Source: Diplolepis rosae
Taxonomy: Eukaryota; Arthropoda; Insecta; Hymenoptera; Diplolepididae
NCBI GenBank assembly: GCA_030998225.1
Contig: JAPYXD010000738.1
Location: 1,922,001-1,986,000 of the forward strand
DNA: 64,000 nt
Direction of reading: 5' to 3'
Below, piece by piece: positions 1 to 12,176 of the stretch. Made by a program: the position numbers and the translations under genes. How positions within the stretch are numbered: the first letter of the stretch is position 1; each line of letters starts with the position of its first letter. A model generated the notes under the pieces. That model was given only the letters and a program-made list of their open reading frames with translations, was not told the origin of the DNA and did no database searches.

Positions 1-62
1 ATAGAGTCTTCCTAGACCATAAAGTTTTAAAAAAAGATGAATTTTAGTAAAAGTCGTCTCTA
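1..62 (+). repeat. Partial satellite monomer at left window edge
   Basis: The right-hand 62 bp of a monomer, from within the CATAGAGTCTTCC segment to the base before the first palindrome core at 63. It has eight A's before GATG where most copies have six or seven. The array evidently continues to the left of the window. Confidence 0.95.
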
Positions 63-345
63 CATGGCCATGTAGGGGTGCATTGCGTGGTTAAGGGTTG
101 GAGCCCAAAAATCAATATGGACATATTTGAAGAGTCCAAAAATCATAGAGTCCTACTAGACCATAAAGTTTGTAAAAAGATGAATTTTAGTGAAAGTCGT
201 CTCTACATGGCCATGTAGGGGTGCATTTCGGTGTTAAGGGTTGGAGGCCAAAAATCAATATGAACATATTTGAAGAGCCCAAAAATCATAGAGTCCTACT
301 AGACCATAAAGTTTGTAAAAAGATGAATTTTAGTGAAAGTCGTCT

Positions 346-361
346 CTACATGGCCATGTAG
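346..361. repeat. 16-bp perfect palindrome, one per monomer
   Basis: CTACATGGCCATGTAG equals its own reverse complement and spans the monomer junction used here. It recurs in most monomers across the window. A common variant (TTTACATGG or CTTCATGG on the left) shortens the palindrome to 14 or 12 bp. The palindrome contains GGCC, TGGCCA and two CATG sites, so enzymes reading these would cut almost every monomer. It could act as a protein-binding dyad or form a small hairpin; which of these, if either, is unknown. Confidence 0.93.
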
Positions 362-491
362 GGGTGCATTTCGGTGATAAGGGTTGGAGTCCAAAAATCA
401 ATATTGACATATTTGAAGAGCCCAAAAATCATAGAGTCTTCCTAGACCATAAAGTTTTAAAAAAGATGGATTTTAGTGAAAGTCGTCTCTA
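349..491 (+). repeat. Reference 143-bp monomer (AT-rich central type)
   Basis: A convenient type copy. Its layout is: palindrome core at 1-10; TAGGGGTGCA at 11-20; a variable block at 21-36 (here TTTCGGTGATAAGGGT); GGAGTCC at 38-44; A5 at 45-49; the central switch at 51-69 (here the CAATATTGAC form); AGCCCAAAAATCA at 71-83; a variable AGAGTCTTCCTAGACC segment; ATAAAGTTTT plus an A-run at 101-117; and the conserved tail TTTTAGTGAAAGTCGTC at 123-139. Base counts for the common form of this type are about 50 A, 41 T, 31 G and 21 C. This copy carries GATGG instead of the usual GATGA near position 118. Confidence 0.95.
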
Positions 492-634
492 CATGGCCAT
501 GTTGGGGTGCATTGCGTGGTTAAGGGTTGGAGTCCAAAAATCAATATTGACATATTTGAAGAGCCCAAAAATCATAGAGTCTTCCCAGACCATAAAGTTT
601 TAAAAAAGATGAATTTTAGTGGAAAGTCTTCTCT
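492..634 (+). repeat. Core-variant monomer with CATGTTGGGG (palindrome broken)
   Basis: An A-to-T change turns CATGTAGGGG into CATGTTGGGG, destroying the right arm of the palindrome. It is tied to an upstream GATGG tail and a downstream GCATTGCGTGG block. The same haplotype recurs at 3628, 4911, 5340, 10326 and 10755 and I did not find it further right, so it marks the left 11 kb. It also removes the TAG that normally stops the forward reading frame, which explains the 79-codon open stretches in this part. Confidence 0.85.
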
Positions 635-1528
635 ACATGGCCATGTAGGGGTGCATTGCGTGGTTAAGGGTTGGAGCCTAAAAATCGATATGGGTATCTT
701 CGTAGAGCCCAAAAATCATAGAGTCCTACAAGACCATAAAGTTTGTAAAAAGATTAATTTTAGTGGAAGTCGTCTCTACATGGCCATGTAGGGGTGCATT
801 TCGGTGTTAAGGGTTGGAGCCCAGAAAAAGATATGGGTATTTTCGAAGAGTCCAAAAATCATAGAGTCCTACTAGACCATAAAGATTGCAAAAGATGAAT
901 TTTAGTGAAAGTCGTCTTTACATGGCCATGTAGGGGTGTATTTTGATGTTAAGGGTTGGAGCCCAAAAATCGATATGGGTATTTTCGGAGAGCCCAAAAA
1001 TCATAGAGTTCTCGTAGACAATAAAGTTTGTAAAAAGATCAATTTTACTGGAAGTCGTCTCTTCATGGCCATGTAGGGGTGCATTTCGGTGTTAAGGGTT
1101 GGAGCCCAAAAATCGATATGGGTATTTTCGAAGAGCCCAAAAATCATAGTCTTCCCAGACCATAAAGTTTGCAAAGAGATGAATTTTAGTGAAAGTCGTC
1201 TTTACATGGCCATGTAGGGGTGCATTTCGTGGTTAAGGGTTGGAGCCCAAAAATCAATATGGACATATTCGAAGAGCCCAAAAATCATAGATTCTTGCGA
1301 GACCATAAAGTTTGCAAAAAGATGAATTTTAGTGAAAAACGTCTCTTCATGGCCATGTAGGGGTGCATTTCGGTGTTAAGGGTTGGAGCCCAAAAATCGA
1401 TATGGACATTTTTGGAGAGCCCAAAAATCATAGAGTCTTCCTCGACCATAAAATTTGCAAAAAGATGACTTTTAGTGAAAGTCGTCTTTACATGGCCATG
1501 TAGGGGTGCATTTTGATGTTAAGGGTTG

Positions 1529-1573
1529 GAGCCCAAAAATCAATATGGACATATTTGAAGAGCCCAAAAATCA
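1529..1573 (+). repeat. Internal 31-bp direct repeat inside the monomer
   Basis: GAGCCCAAAAATCA occurs at 1529-1542 and again at 1560-1573, exact over 14 bp and offset by 31 bp. The same pair, exact or with one C/T change, is present in most monomers of the window. The two A5 tracts are therefore 31 bp apart, close to three helical turns. This could be a remnant of a shorter ancestral repeat or a phased A-tract feature that bends DNA; I cannot choose between them from sequence. Confidence 0.85.
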
Positions 1574-3136
1574 TAGAGTGTTCCTGGATGATAATGTTTG
1601 TAAAAGGATCAATTTTAGTGAAAGTCGTCTCTACATGGCCATGTAGGGGTGCATTTCGGTGATAAGGGTTGGAGTCCAAAAATCAATATTGACATATTTG
1701 AAGAGCCCAAAAATCATAGTCTTCCCAGACCATAAAGTTTGCAAAGAGATGAATTTTAGTGAAAGTCGTCTTTACATGGCCATGTAGGGGTGCATTTCGT
1801 GGTTAAGGGTTGGAGCCCAAAAATCAATATGGACATATTCGAAGAGCCCAAAAATCATAGATTCTTGCCAGACAATAAAGTTTTGAAAAAGATGAATTTT
1901 AGTGAAATACGTCTCTACATGGCCATGTAGGGGTGCATTTCGGTGATAAGGGTTGGAGTCCAAATGTCAATATGGACATATTTGAAGAGCCCAAAAATCA
2001 TAGAGTCCTACTACACCATAAAGATTGCAAAAGATGAATTTTAGTGAAAGTCGTCTTTACATGGCCATGTAGGGGTGTATTTTGATGTTAAGGGTTGTAG
2101 CCCAAAAATCGATATGGGTATTTTCGGAGAGCCCAAAAATCATAGAGTTCTCGTAGACAATAAAGTTTGTAAAAAGATCAATTTTACTGGAAGTCGTCTC
2201 TTCATGGCCATGTAGGGGTGCATTTCGGTGTTAAGGGTTGGAGCCCAAATATCGATATGGGTATTTTCGGAGAGCCCAAAAATCATAGTCTTCCCAGACC
2301 ATAAAGTTTGCAAAGAGATGAATTTTAGTGAAAGTCGTCTTTACATGGCCATGTAGGGGTGCATTTCGTGGTTAAGGGTTGGAGCCCAAAAATCAATATG
2401 GACATATTCGAAGAGCCCAAAAATCATAGATTCTTGCCAGACCATAAAGTTTGCAAAAAGATGAATTTTAGTGAAAAACGTCTCTTCATGGCCATGTAGG
2501 GGTGCATTGCGGTGTTAAGGGTTGGAGCCCAAAAATCGATATGGGTATTTTCGAAGTTCCCACAAATCATAGTATTCCCAGACCAGACAGTTTGAAAAGA
2601 GATGAATTATAGTGAAAGTCGTCTTTACATGGCCATGTAGGGGTGCATTTCGTGGTTAAGTTTGGAGCCCAAAAATCAATATGGACATATTCGAAGAGCC
2701 CAAAATTCATAGATTCTTTCCAGACCATAAAGTTTGCAAAAAGATGAATTTTAGTGAAAAACGTCTCTTCATGGCCATGTAGGGGTGCATTTCGGTGTTA
2801 AGGGTTGGAGCCCAAAAATCGATATGGAGATTTTAGAAGAGACCAAAAATCATAGAATCTTCCTAGACGATAATGTTTGTAAAAAGATGAATTTTAGTGA
2901 AAGTCGTCTCTACATGGCCATGTATAGGTGTATTTCGATGTTAAGGGTTGGAGCCCAAAAATCAATATGGACATATTTGAAGAGCCCAAAAATCATAGAG
3001 TCTTCCTGGATGATAATGTTTGTAAAAGGATCAATTTTAGTGAAAGTCGTCTCTACATGGCCATGTAGGGGTGCATTTCGTTGATAAGGGTTGGAGTCCA
3101 AAAATCAATATTGACATATTTGAAGAGCCCAAAAAT

Positions 3137-4830
3137 CATAGAGTCTTCCTAGACCATAAAGTTTTAAAAAAGATGAATTTTAGTGAAAGTCGTCTCTACA
3201 TGGCCATGTAGGGGTGCATTGCGTGGTTAAGGGTTGGAGCCCAAAAATCAATATGGACATATTTGAAGAGTCCAAAAATCATAGAGTCCTACTAGACCAT
3301 AAAGTTTGTAAAAAGATGAATTTTAGTGAAACTCGTCTCTACATGGCCATGTAGGGGTGCATTTCGGTGATAAGGGTTGGAGCCCAAAAATCAATATGAA
3401 CATATTTGAAGAGCCCAAAAATCATAGAGTCCTACTAGACCATAAAGTTTGTAAAAAGATGAATTTTAGTGAAAGTCGTCTCTACATGGCCATGTAGGGG
3501 TGCATTTCGGTGATAAGGGTTGGAGTCCAAAAATCAATATTGACATATTTGAAGAGCCCAAAAATCATAGAGTCTTCCTAGACCATAAAGTTTTAAAAAA
3601 GATGGATTTTAGTGAAAGTCGTCTCTACATGGCCATGTTGGGGTGCATTGCGTGGTTAAGGGTTGGAGTCCAAAAATCAATATTGACATATTTGAAGAGC
3701 CCAAAAATCATAGAGTCTTCCTATACCATAAAGTTTTAAAAAAGATGAATTTTAGTGAAAGTCGTCTCTACATGGCCATGTAGGGGTGCATTTCGTGGTT
3801 AAGGGTTGGAGCCCAAAAATCGATATGGGTATTTTCGAAGAGCCCAAAAATCATAGAGTCCTACTAGACCATAAAGTTTGTAAAAAGATGAATTTTAGTG
3901 AATGTCGTCTCTACATGGCCATGTAGGGGTGCATTTCGGTGTTAAGGGATGGAGCCCAGAAAAAGATATGGGTATTTTCGAAGAGTCCAAAAATCATAGA
4001 GTCCTACTAGACCATAAAGATTGCAAAAGATGAATTTTAGTGAAAGTCGTCTTTACATGGCCATGTAGGGGTGTATTTTGATGTTAAGGGTTGGAGCCCA
4101 AAAATCGATATGGGTATTATCGGAGAGCCCAAAAATCATAGAGTTCTCGTAGACAATAAAGTTTGTAAAAAGATCAATTTTAGTGGAAGTCGTCTCTTCA
4201 TGGCCATGTAGGGGTGCATTTCGGTGTTAAGGGTTGGAGCCCAAAAATCGATATGGGTATTTTCGAAGAGCCCAAAAATCATAGTCTTCCCAGACCATAA
4301 AGTTTGCAAAGAGATGAATTATAGTGAAAGTCGTCTTTACATGGCCATGTAGGGGTGCATTTCGTGGTTAAGTTTGGAGCCCAAAAATCAATATGGACAT
4401 ATTCGAAGAGCCCAAAAATCATAGATTCTTGCCAGACAATAAAGTTTGCAAAAAGATGAATTTTAGTGAAAAACGTCTCTTCATGGCCATGTAGGGGTGC
4501 ATTTCGGTGATAAGGGTTGGAGCCCAAAAATCGATATGGACATTTTTGAAGAGCCCAAAAATCATAGAGTCTTCCTAGACCATAATGTTTGCAAAAAGAT
4601 GAATTTTAGTGAAAGTCGTCTTTACATGGCCATGTATGGGTGCATTTTGATGTTAAGGGTTGGAGCCCAAAAATCAATATGGACATATTTGAAGAGCCCA
4701 AAAATCATAGAGTCTTCCTAGAGGATAATGTTTGTAAAAGGATCAATTTTAGTGAAAGTCGTCTCTACATGGCCATGTAGGGGTGCATTTCGGTGATAAG
4801 GGTTGGAGTCCAAAAATCAATATTGACATA
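3137..4830 (+). repeat. 22-monomer higher-order unit, right copy
   Basis: Counterpart of 1-1700. It differs at several diagnostic sites, for example GATGAATTATAG at 4313 where the left copy has GATGAATTTTAG, and TTAAGTTTGGAG where the left copy has TTAAGGGTTGGAG. Its right part is also the beginning of the 38-monomer duplication, so it belongs to two overlapping duplication events. Confidence 0.72.
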
Positions 4831-7800
4831 TTAGAAGAGCCCAAAAATCATAGAGTCTTCATAGACCATAAAGTTTTAAAAAAGATGGATTTTAGTGAAA
4901 GTCGTCTCTACATGGCCATGTTGGGGTGCATTGCGTGGTTAAGGGTTGGAGTCCAAAAATCAATATTGACATATTTGAAGAGCCCAAAAATCATAGAGTA
5001 TTCCTAGCGCATATAGTTTTAAAAAAGATCAATTTTAGTGTAAGTCTTCTCTACATGGCCATGTAGGGGTGCATTGCGTGGTTAAGGGTTGGAGCCCGAA
5101 AATCGATATGGGTATTTTCGAAGAGCCCAAAAATCATAGAGTCCTACAAGACCATAAAGTTTGCAAAAAGATGAATTTTAGTTAAAGTCGTCTCTACATG
5201 GCCATGTAGGGGTGCATTTCGGTGATAAGGGTTGGAGACCAAAAATCAATATTGACATATTTGAAGAGCCCAAAAATCATAGAGTCTTCCTAGACCATAA
5301 AGTTTTAAAAAAGATGGATTTTAGTGAAAGTCGTCTCTACATGGCCATGTTGGGGTGCATTGCGTGGTTAAGGGTTGGAGTCCAAAAATCAATATTGACA
5401 TATTTGAAGAGCCCAAAAATCATAGAGTCTTCCCAGACCATAAAGTTTTAAAAAAAATGAATTTTAGTGAAGTCTTCTCTACATGGCCATGTAGGGGAGC
5501 ATTGCGTGGTTAAGGGTTGGAGCCCAAAAATCGATATGGGTATTTTCGAAGAGCCCAAAAATCATAGAGTCCTACTAGACCATGAAGTTTGTAAAAAGAT
5601 GAATTTTAGTCAAAGTCGTCTTTACATGGCCATGTAGGGGTGTATTTTGATGTTAAGGGTTGGAGCCCAAAAATCGATATGGGTATTTTCGGAGAGCCCA
5701 AAAATCATAGAGTTCTCGTAGACAATAAAGTTTGTAAAAAGATCAATTTTAGTGGAAGTCGTCTCTTCATGGCCATGTAGGGGTGCATTTCGGTGTTAAG
5801 GGTTGGAGCCCAAAAATCGATACGGGTATTTTCGAAGAGCCCAAAAATCATAGTCTTCCCAGACCATAAAGTTTGCAAAGAGATGAATTATAGTGAAAGT
5901 CGTCTTTACATGGCCATGTAGGGGTGCATTTCGTGGTTAAGTTTGGAGCCCAAAAATCAATATGGACATATTCGAAGAGCCCAAAAATCATAGATTCTTG
6001 CCAGACAATAAAGTTTGCAAAAAGATGAATTTTAGTGAAAAACGTCTCTTCATGGCCATGTAGGGGTGCATTTCGGTGATAAGGGTTGGAGCCCAAAAAT
6101 CGATATGGACATTTTTGAAGAGCCCAAAAATCATAGAGTCTTCCTAGACCATAATGTTTTTATAAAGATGAATTTTAGTGAAAGTCGTCCCTACATGGCC
6201 ATGTAGTGGCGTATTTCGATGTTAAGGGTTGGAGCCCCAAAATCAATATGGACATATTTGAAGAGCCCAAAAATCATAGAGTCTTCCTAGATGATAATGT
6301 TTGTAAAAGGATCAATTTTAGTGAAAGTCGTCTCTACATGGCCATGTAGGGGTGCATTTCGGTGATAAGGGTTGGAGTCCAAAAATCAATATTGACATAT
6401 TTGAAGAGCCCAAAAATCATAGTCTTTCCAGACCATAAAGTTTGCAAAGAGATGAATTTTAGTGAAAGTCGTCTTTACATGGCCATGTAGGGGTGCATTT
6501 CGTGGTTAAGGGTTGGAGTCCAAAAATCAATATTGACATATTTGAAGAGCCCAAAAATCATAGTCTTCCCAGACCATAAAGTTTGTAAACAGATCAATTT
6601 TAGTGAAAGTCGTCTCTTCATGGCCATGTAGGGGTGCATTTTGATGTTAAGGGTTGGAGCCCAAAAATCAATATGGACATATTTGAAGAGCCCAAAAATC
6701 ATAGAGTCTTCATAGATGATAATGTTTGCAAAATGATCAATTTTAGTGAAAGTCGTCTCTACATGGCCATGTAGGGGTGCATTTCGGTGATAAGGGTTGG
6801 AGTCCAAAAATCAATATGGACATATTTGAGGAGCCCAAAAATCATAGAGTCTTCCTAGACCATAAAGTTTTAAAAAAGATGAATTTTAGTGAAAGTCGTC
6901 TCTACATGGCCATGTAGGGGTGTATTTCGATGTGAAGGGGTGGAGCCCAAAAAACGTTATGGGTATTTTCGAAGTGTCCAAAAATCATAGAGTCCTACTA
7001 GACCATAAAGTTTGTAAAAAGATGAATTTTAGTGAAAGTCGTCTCTACATGGCCATGTAGGGGTGCATTTCGGTGATAAGGGTTGGAGTCCAAGAATCAA
7101 TATTGACATATTTGAAGAGCCCAAAAATCATAGAGTCTTGCCAGACCATAAAGTTTGCAAAAAGATGAATTGTAGTGAAAAACGTCTCTTCATGGCCATG
7201 TAGGGGTGCATTTCGGTGATAAGGTTGGAGTCCAAAAGTCAATATGGACATATTTGAGGATCCCAAAAATCATAGAGTCTTCCTAGACCATAAAGTTTTA
7301 AAAAAGATGAATTTTAGTGAAAGTCGTCTCTACATGGCCATGTAGGGGCGTATTTCGATGTTAAGGGTTGGAGCCCAAAAATCGTTATGTGTATTTTCGA
7401 AGTGTCCAAAAATCATAGAGTCCTACTAGACCATAAAGTTTGTAAAAAGATGAATTTTAGTGAAAGTCGTCTCTACATGGCCATGTAGGGGTGCATTTCG
7501 GTGATAAGGGTTGGAGTCCAAAAATCAATATTGACATATTTGAAGAGCCCAAAAATCATAGTCTTCCCAGACCATAAAGTTTGCAAAAAGATGAATTTTT
7601 AGTGAAAGTCGTCTTTACATGGCCATGTAGGGGTGCATTTTGATGTTAAGGGTTGGAGCCCAAAAAATCAATATGGACATATTTGAAGAGCCCAAAAATC
7701 ATAGAGTCTTCCTAGATGATAATGTTTGTAAAAGGATCAATTTTAGTGAAAGTCGTCTCTACATGGCCATGTAGGGGTGCATTTCGGTTATAAGGGTTGG

Positions 7801-9210
7801 AGCCCAAAAATCAATATGGACATATTTGAGGAGCCCAAAAATCATAGACTCTTCCTAGACCATAAAGTTTAAAAAAAGATGAATTTTAGTGAAAGTCGTC
7901 TCTACATGGCCATGTAGGGGTGTATTTCGATGTTAAGGGTTGGAGCCCAAAAATCGTTATGGGTATTTTCGAGGTGTCCAAAAATCATAGAGTCCTACTA
8001 GACCATAAAGTTTGTAAAAAGATGAATTTTAGTGAAAGTCGTCTCTACATGGCCATGTAGGGGTGCATTTCGGTGATAAGGGTTGGAGTCCAAAAATCAA
8101 TATTGACATATTTGAAGAGCCCAAAAATCATAGAGTCTTCCTAGACCATAAACTTTTAAAAAAGATGAATTTTAGTGAAAGTCGTCTCTACATGGCCATG
8201 TAGGGGTGTATTTCGATGTTAAGGGGTGGAGCCCAAAAATCGTTATGGGTATTTTCGAAGTGTCCAAAAATCATAGAGTCCTACTAGACCATAAAGTTTG
8301 TAAAAAGATGAATCTTAGTGAAAAACGTATCTTCATGGCCATGTAGGTGTGCATTTCGGTGATAAGGGTTGGAGTCCAAATGTCAATATGGACATATTTG
8401 AAGAGCCCAAAAATCATAGAGTCCTACTACACCATAAAGATTGCAAAAGATGAATTTTAGTGAAAGTCGTCTTTACATGGCCATGTAGGGGTGTATTTTG
8501 ATGTTAAGGGTTGGAGCCCAAAAATCGATATGGGTATTTTCGGAGAGCCCAAAAATCATAGAGTTCTCGTAGACAATAAAGTTTGTAAAAAGATCAATTT
8601 TACTGGAAGTCGTCTCTTCATGGCCATGTAGGGGTGCATTTCGGTGTTAAGGGTTGGAGCCCAAAAATCGATATGGGTATTTTCGAAGAGCCCAAAAATC
8701 ATAGTCTTCCCAGACCATAAAGTTTGCAAAGAGATGAATTTTAGTGAAAGTCGTCTTTACATGGCCATGTAGGGGTGCATTTCGTGGTTAAGGGTTGGAG
8801 CCCAAAAATCAATATGGACATATTCGAAGAGCCCAAAAATCACAGATTCTTGCGAGACCAAAAAGTTTGCAAAAAGATGAATTTTAGTGAAAAACGTCTC
8901 TTCATGGCCATGTAGGGGTGCATTTCGGTGATAAGGGTTGGAGCCCAAAAATCGATATGGACATTTTTGAAGAGCCCAAAAATCATAGAGTCTTCCTAGA
9001 CCATAATGTTTGCAAAAAGATGACTTTTAGTGAAAGTCGTCTTTACATGGCCATGTAGGGGTGCATTTTGATGTTAAGGGTTGGAGCCCAAAAATCAATA
9101 TGGACATATTTGAAGAGCCCAAAAATCATAGAGTGTTCCTGGATGATAATGTTTGTAAAAGGATCAATTTTAGTGAAAGTCGTCTCTACATGGCCATGTA
9201 GGGGTGCATT
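3800..9210 (+). repeat. 38-monomer (5.41 kb) tandem duplication, copy 1
   Basis: Rare variants in this block recur in the same order 5414-5419 bp further right. Examples: GAGCCCAGAAAAAG (3953/9371), GATGAATTATAG (4313/9732), GATGG variant (4884/10299), CGATACGGG (5818/11234), GGAGCCCCAAAATC (6231/11647), AAGGTTGGAGTCC with GAGGATCCC (7221/12635), AATCTTAGTGAAAAACG (8311/13725) and CTACACC (8427/13841). The small drift in offset reflects 1-2 bp indels. Edges are approximate to one monomer. Confidence 0.82.
4130..6210 (+). repeat. 11-monomer (1569-bp) repeat inside copy 1
   Basis: Two segments, about 4.13-4.64 kb and 5.70-6.21 kb, share the marker series TCTCGTAGACAATAAAG, GATGAATTATAG (4313 and 5882), TTAAGTTTGGAG and GATTCTTGCCAGACAATAAAG at an offset of 1569 bp. 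The GATGAATTATAG marker also occurs at 2602, 9732 and 11298, with the last two again 1566 bp apart. The 11-monomer step therefore predates the 38-monomer duplication that copied it. Confidence 0.72.
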
Positions 9211-10754
9211 TCGGTGTTAAGGGTTGGAGACCAAAAATCAATATGGACATATTTGAAGAGCCCAAAAATCACAGAGTCTTCCTAGACCATAAAGGTTTAA
9301 AAAAGATGAATTTTAGTGAAAGTCGTCGCAACATGGCCATGTAGGGGTGCATTTCGTGGTTAAGGGTTGGAGCCCAGAAAAAGATATGGGTATTTTCGAA
9401 GAGTCCAAAAATCATAGAGTCCTACTAGACCATAAAGTTTGTAAAAAGATGAATTTTAGTGAAAGTCGTCTCTACCTGGCCATGTAGAGGTGTATTTCGA
9501 TGTTAAGGGTTGGAGCCCAAAAATCGATATGGGTATTATCGGAGAGCCCAAAAATCATAGAGTTCTCGTAGACAATAAAGTTTGTAAAAAGATCAATTTT
9601 AGTGGAAGTCGTCTCTTCATGGCCATGTAGGGTTGCATTTCGGTGTTAAGGGTTGGAGCCCAAAAATCGATATGGGTATTTTCGAAGAGCCCAAAAATCA
9701 TAGTCTTCCCAGACCATAAAGTTTGCAAAGAGATGAATTATAGTGAAAGTCGTCTTTACATGGCCATGTAGGGGTGCATTTCGTGGTTAAGTTTGGAGCC
9801 CAAAAATCAATATGGACATATTCGAAGAGCCCAAAAATCATAGATTCTCGCCAGACCATAAAGTTTGCAAAAAGATGAATTTTAGTGAAAAACGTCTCTT
9901 CATGGCCAGGTAGGGTGCATTGCGGTGTTAAGGGTTGGAGCCCAAAAATCGATATGGACATTTTTGAAGAGCCCAAAAATCATAGAGTCTTCCTAGACCA
10001 TAATGTTTGCAAAAGATGAATTTTAGTGAAAGTCGTCTTCATGGCCATGTAGGGGTGCATTTCGGTGTTAAGGGTTGGAGCCCAAAAATCGTTATGGGTA
10101 TTTTCGAAGTGTCCAAAAATCATAGAGTCTTCCTAGATGATAATGTTTGTAAAAGGATCAATTTTAGTGAAAGTCGTCTCTACATGGCCATGTAGGGGTG
10201 CATTTCGGTGATAAGGGTTGGAGTCCAAAAATCAATATTGACATATTTGAAGAGCCCAAAAATCATAGAGTCTTGCTAGACCATAAAGTTTTAAAAAAGA
10301 TGGATTTTAGTAAAAGTCGTCTCTACATGGCCATGTTGGGGTGCATTGCGTGGTTAAGGGTTGGAGTCCAAAAATCAATATCGACATATTTGAAGAGCCC
10401 AAAAATCATAGAGTCTTCCCTGAACATAAAGTTTTAAAAATGATGAATTTTAGTGAAAGTCTTCTCTACATGGCCATGTAGGGGTGCATTGCGTGGTTAA
10501 GGGTTGGAGCCCAAAAATCGATATGGGTATTTTCGAAGAGCCCAAAAATCATAGAGTCCTACTAGACCATAAAGTTTGCAAAAAGATGAATTTTAGTGAA
10601 AGTCGTCTCTACATGGCCATGTAGGGGTGCATTTCGGTGATAAGGGTTGGAGTCCAAAAATCAATATTGACATATTTGAAGAGCCCAAAAATCATAGAGT
10701 CTTCCCAGACCATAAAGTTTTAAAAAAGATGGATTTTAGTGAAAGTCGTCTCTA

Positions 10755-10897
10755 CATGGCCATGTTGGGGTGCATCTCGTGCTTAAGGGTTGGAGCCCAA
10801 AAATCAATATTGACATATTTGAAGAGCCCAAACATCATTGAGTATTCAGAGCAGATATAGTTTTATAAAAGATGAATTTTAGTGAAAGTCGTCTCTA
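10755..10897 (+). repeat. Divergent monomer
   Basis: Carries CATGTTGGGG at the start, GCATCTCGTGCTTAAGG, CAAACATCATTGAG, and an altered CAGAGCAGATATAG segment in place of CCTAGACCATAAAG. The next monomer begins CATGACCATG, a second broken palindrome. It appears in copy 2 of the 38-monomer unit; copy 1 (5340) has a normal segment there, so these changes are private. Confidence 0.8.
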
Positions 10898-12176
10898 CAT
10901 GACCATGTAGGGGTGCATTGCGTGGTTAAGGGTTGGAGCCCAAAAATCGTTATGGGTATTTTCGGAGAGCCCAAAAATCATAGAGTCCTACTAGACCATA
11001 AAGATTGCAAAAAGATGAATTTTAGTCAAAGTCGTCTCTACATGGCCATGTAGGGGTGAATTTTGATGTTAAGGGTTGGAGCCCAAAAATCGATATGGGT
11101 ATTTTCGGAGAGCCCAAAAATCATAGAGTTCTCGTAGACAATAAAGTTTGTAAAAAGATCAATTTTAGTGGAAGTCGTCTCTTCATGGCCATGTAGGGGT
11201 GCATTTCGGTGTTAAGGGTTGGAGCCCAAAAATCGATACGGGTATTTTCGAAGAGCCCAAAAATCATAGTCTTCCCAGACCATAAAGTTTGCAAAGAGAT
11301 GAATTATAGTGAAAGTCGTCTTTACATGGCCATGTAGGGGTGCATTTCGTGGTTAAGTTTGGAGCCCAAAAATCAATATGGACATATTCGAAGAGCCCAA
11401 AAATCATAGATTCTTGCCAGACAATAAAGTTTGCAAAAAGATGAATTTTAGTGAAAAACGTCTCTTCATGGCCATGTAGGGGTGCATTTCGGTGATAAGG
11501 GTTGGAGCCCCAAAATCAATATGGACATATTTGAAGAGCCCAAAAATCATAGAGTCTTCCTAGACTATAATGTTTTAAAAAAGATGAATTTTAGTGAAAG
11601 TCGTCTTTACATGGCCATGTAGGGGCGTATTTCGATGTTAAGGGTTGGAGCCCCAAAATCAATATGGACATATTTGAAGAGCCCAAAAATCATAGAGTCT
11701 TCCTAGATGATAAAGGTTGTAAAAGGATCAATTTTAGTGAAAGTCGTCTCTACATGGCCATGTAGGGGTGCATTTCGGTGATAAGGGTTGGAGTCCAAAA
11801 ATCAATATTGACATATTTGAAGAGCCCAAAATCATAGTCTTTCCAGACCATAAAGTTTGCAAAGAGATGAATTTTAGTGAAAGTCGTCTTTACATGGCCA
11901 TGTAGGGGTGCATTTCGTGGTGAATGGTTGGAGCCCAAAAATCAATATTGACATATTTGAAGAGCCCAAAAATCATAGTCTTCCTGAACCATAAAGTTTG
12001 CAAAAAGATGAATTTTAGTGAAAGTCGTCTCTACATGGCCATGTAGGGGTGCATTTTGATGTTAAGGGTTGGAGCCCAAAAATCAATATGGACATATTTG
12101 AAGAGCCCAAAAATCATAGAGTCTTCCTAGATGATAATGTTTGTAAAAGGATCAATTTTAGTGAAAGTCGTCTCTA

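Larger units (their letters stand above)
1..1700 (+). repeat. 22-monomer higher-order unit, left copy
   Basis: This stretch matches about 3137-4830 at an offset of 3135-3137 bp (22 monomers). Shared landmarks include TTAAAAAAGATGG with the CATGTTGGGG core variant (492 and 3628), GAGCCCAGAAAAAG (818 and 3953), TCTCGTAGACAATAAAG (near 1010 and 4145) and CATAGTCTTCCCAG (near 1147 and 4282). The match fades after about 1.7 kb, where this copy carries a 2-bp deletion. Several base differences show the two copies are not recent duplicates. Confidence 0.75.

Noticed and set aside
346..361. Intrinsic terminator or operator at the palindrome
   Set aside because: It has no spacer loop, is not followed by a T-run and recurs in hundreds of copies without any gene, so a bacterial regulatory reading is not supported.
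369..384. Possible CENP-B box in the TTCGGTGATAAGGG region
   Set aside because: The required A at position 9 and C at position 12 are missing in all variants I inspected (TTCGGTGAT, TTCGATGTT, TTCGTGGTT). The similarity is limited to TTCG and GGG.
1488..1679. Recurring 63-codon minus-strand open frames (about 18 places)
   Set aside because: They recur because the same pair of monomer types is repeated. The ATG and the stop both lie in satellite motifs, and the copies vary like the surrounding DNA without sign of selection on the protein.
2785..3084. 99-codon plus-strand open frame
   Set aside because: A by-product of substitutions (TGTATAGG for TGTAGGGG) that remove the usual TAG in one monomer. 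The related 74-94-codon frames have the same cause.
6475..6807. Longest open frame in the window, 110 codons on the minus strand
   Set aside because: It runs across more than two satellite monomers and consists of the same repeated peptide phrases seen wherever a stop is missing. 143 is not a multiple of 3, so frames shift each monomer. No start context, domain or codon bias supports a gene.
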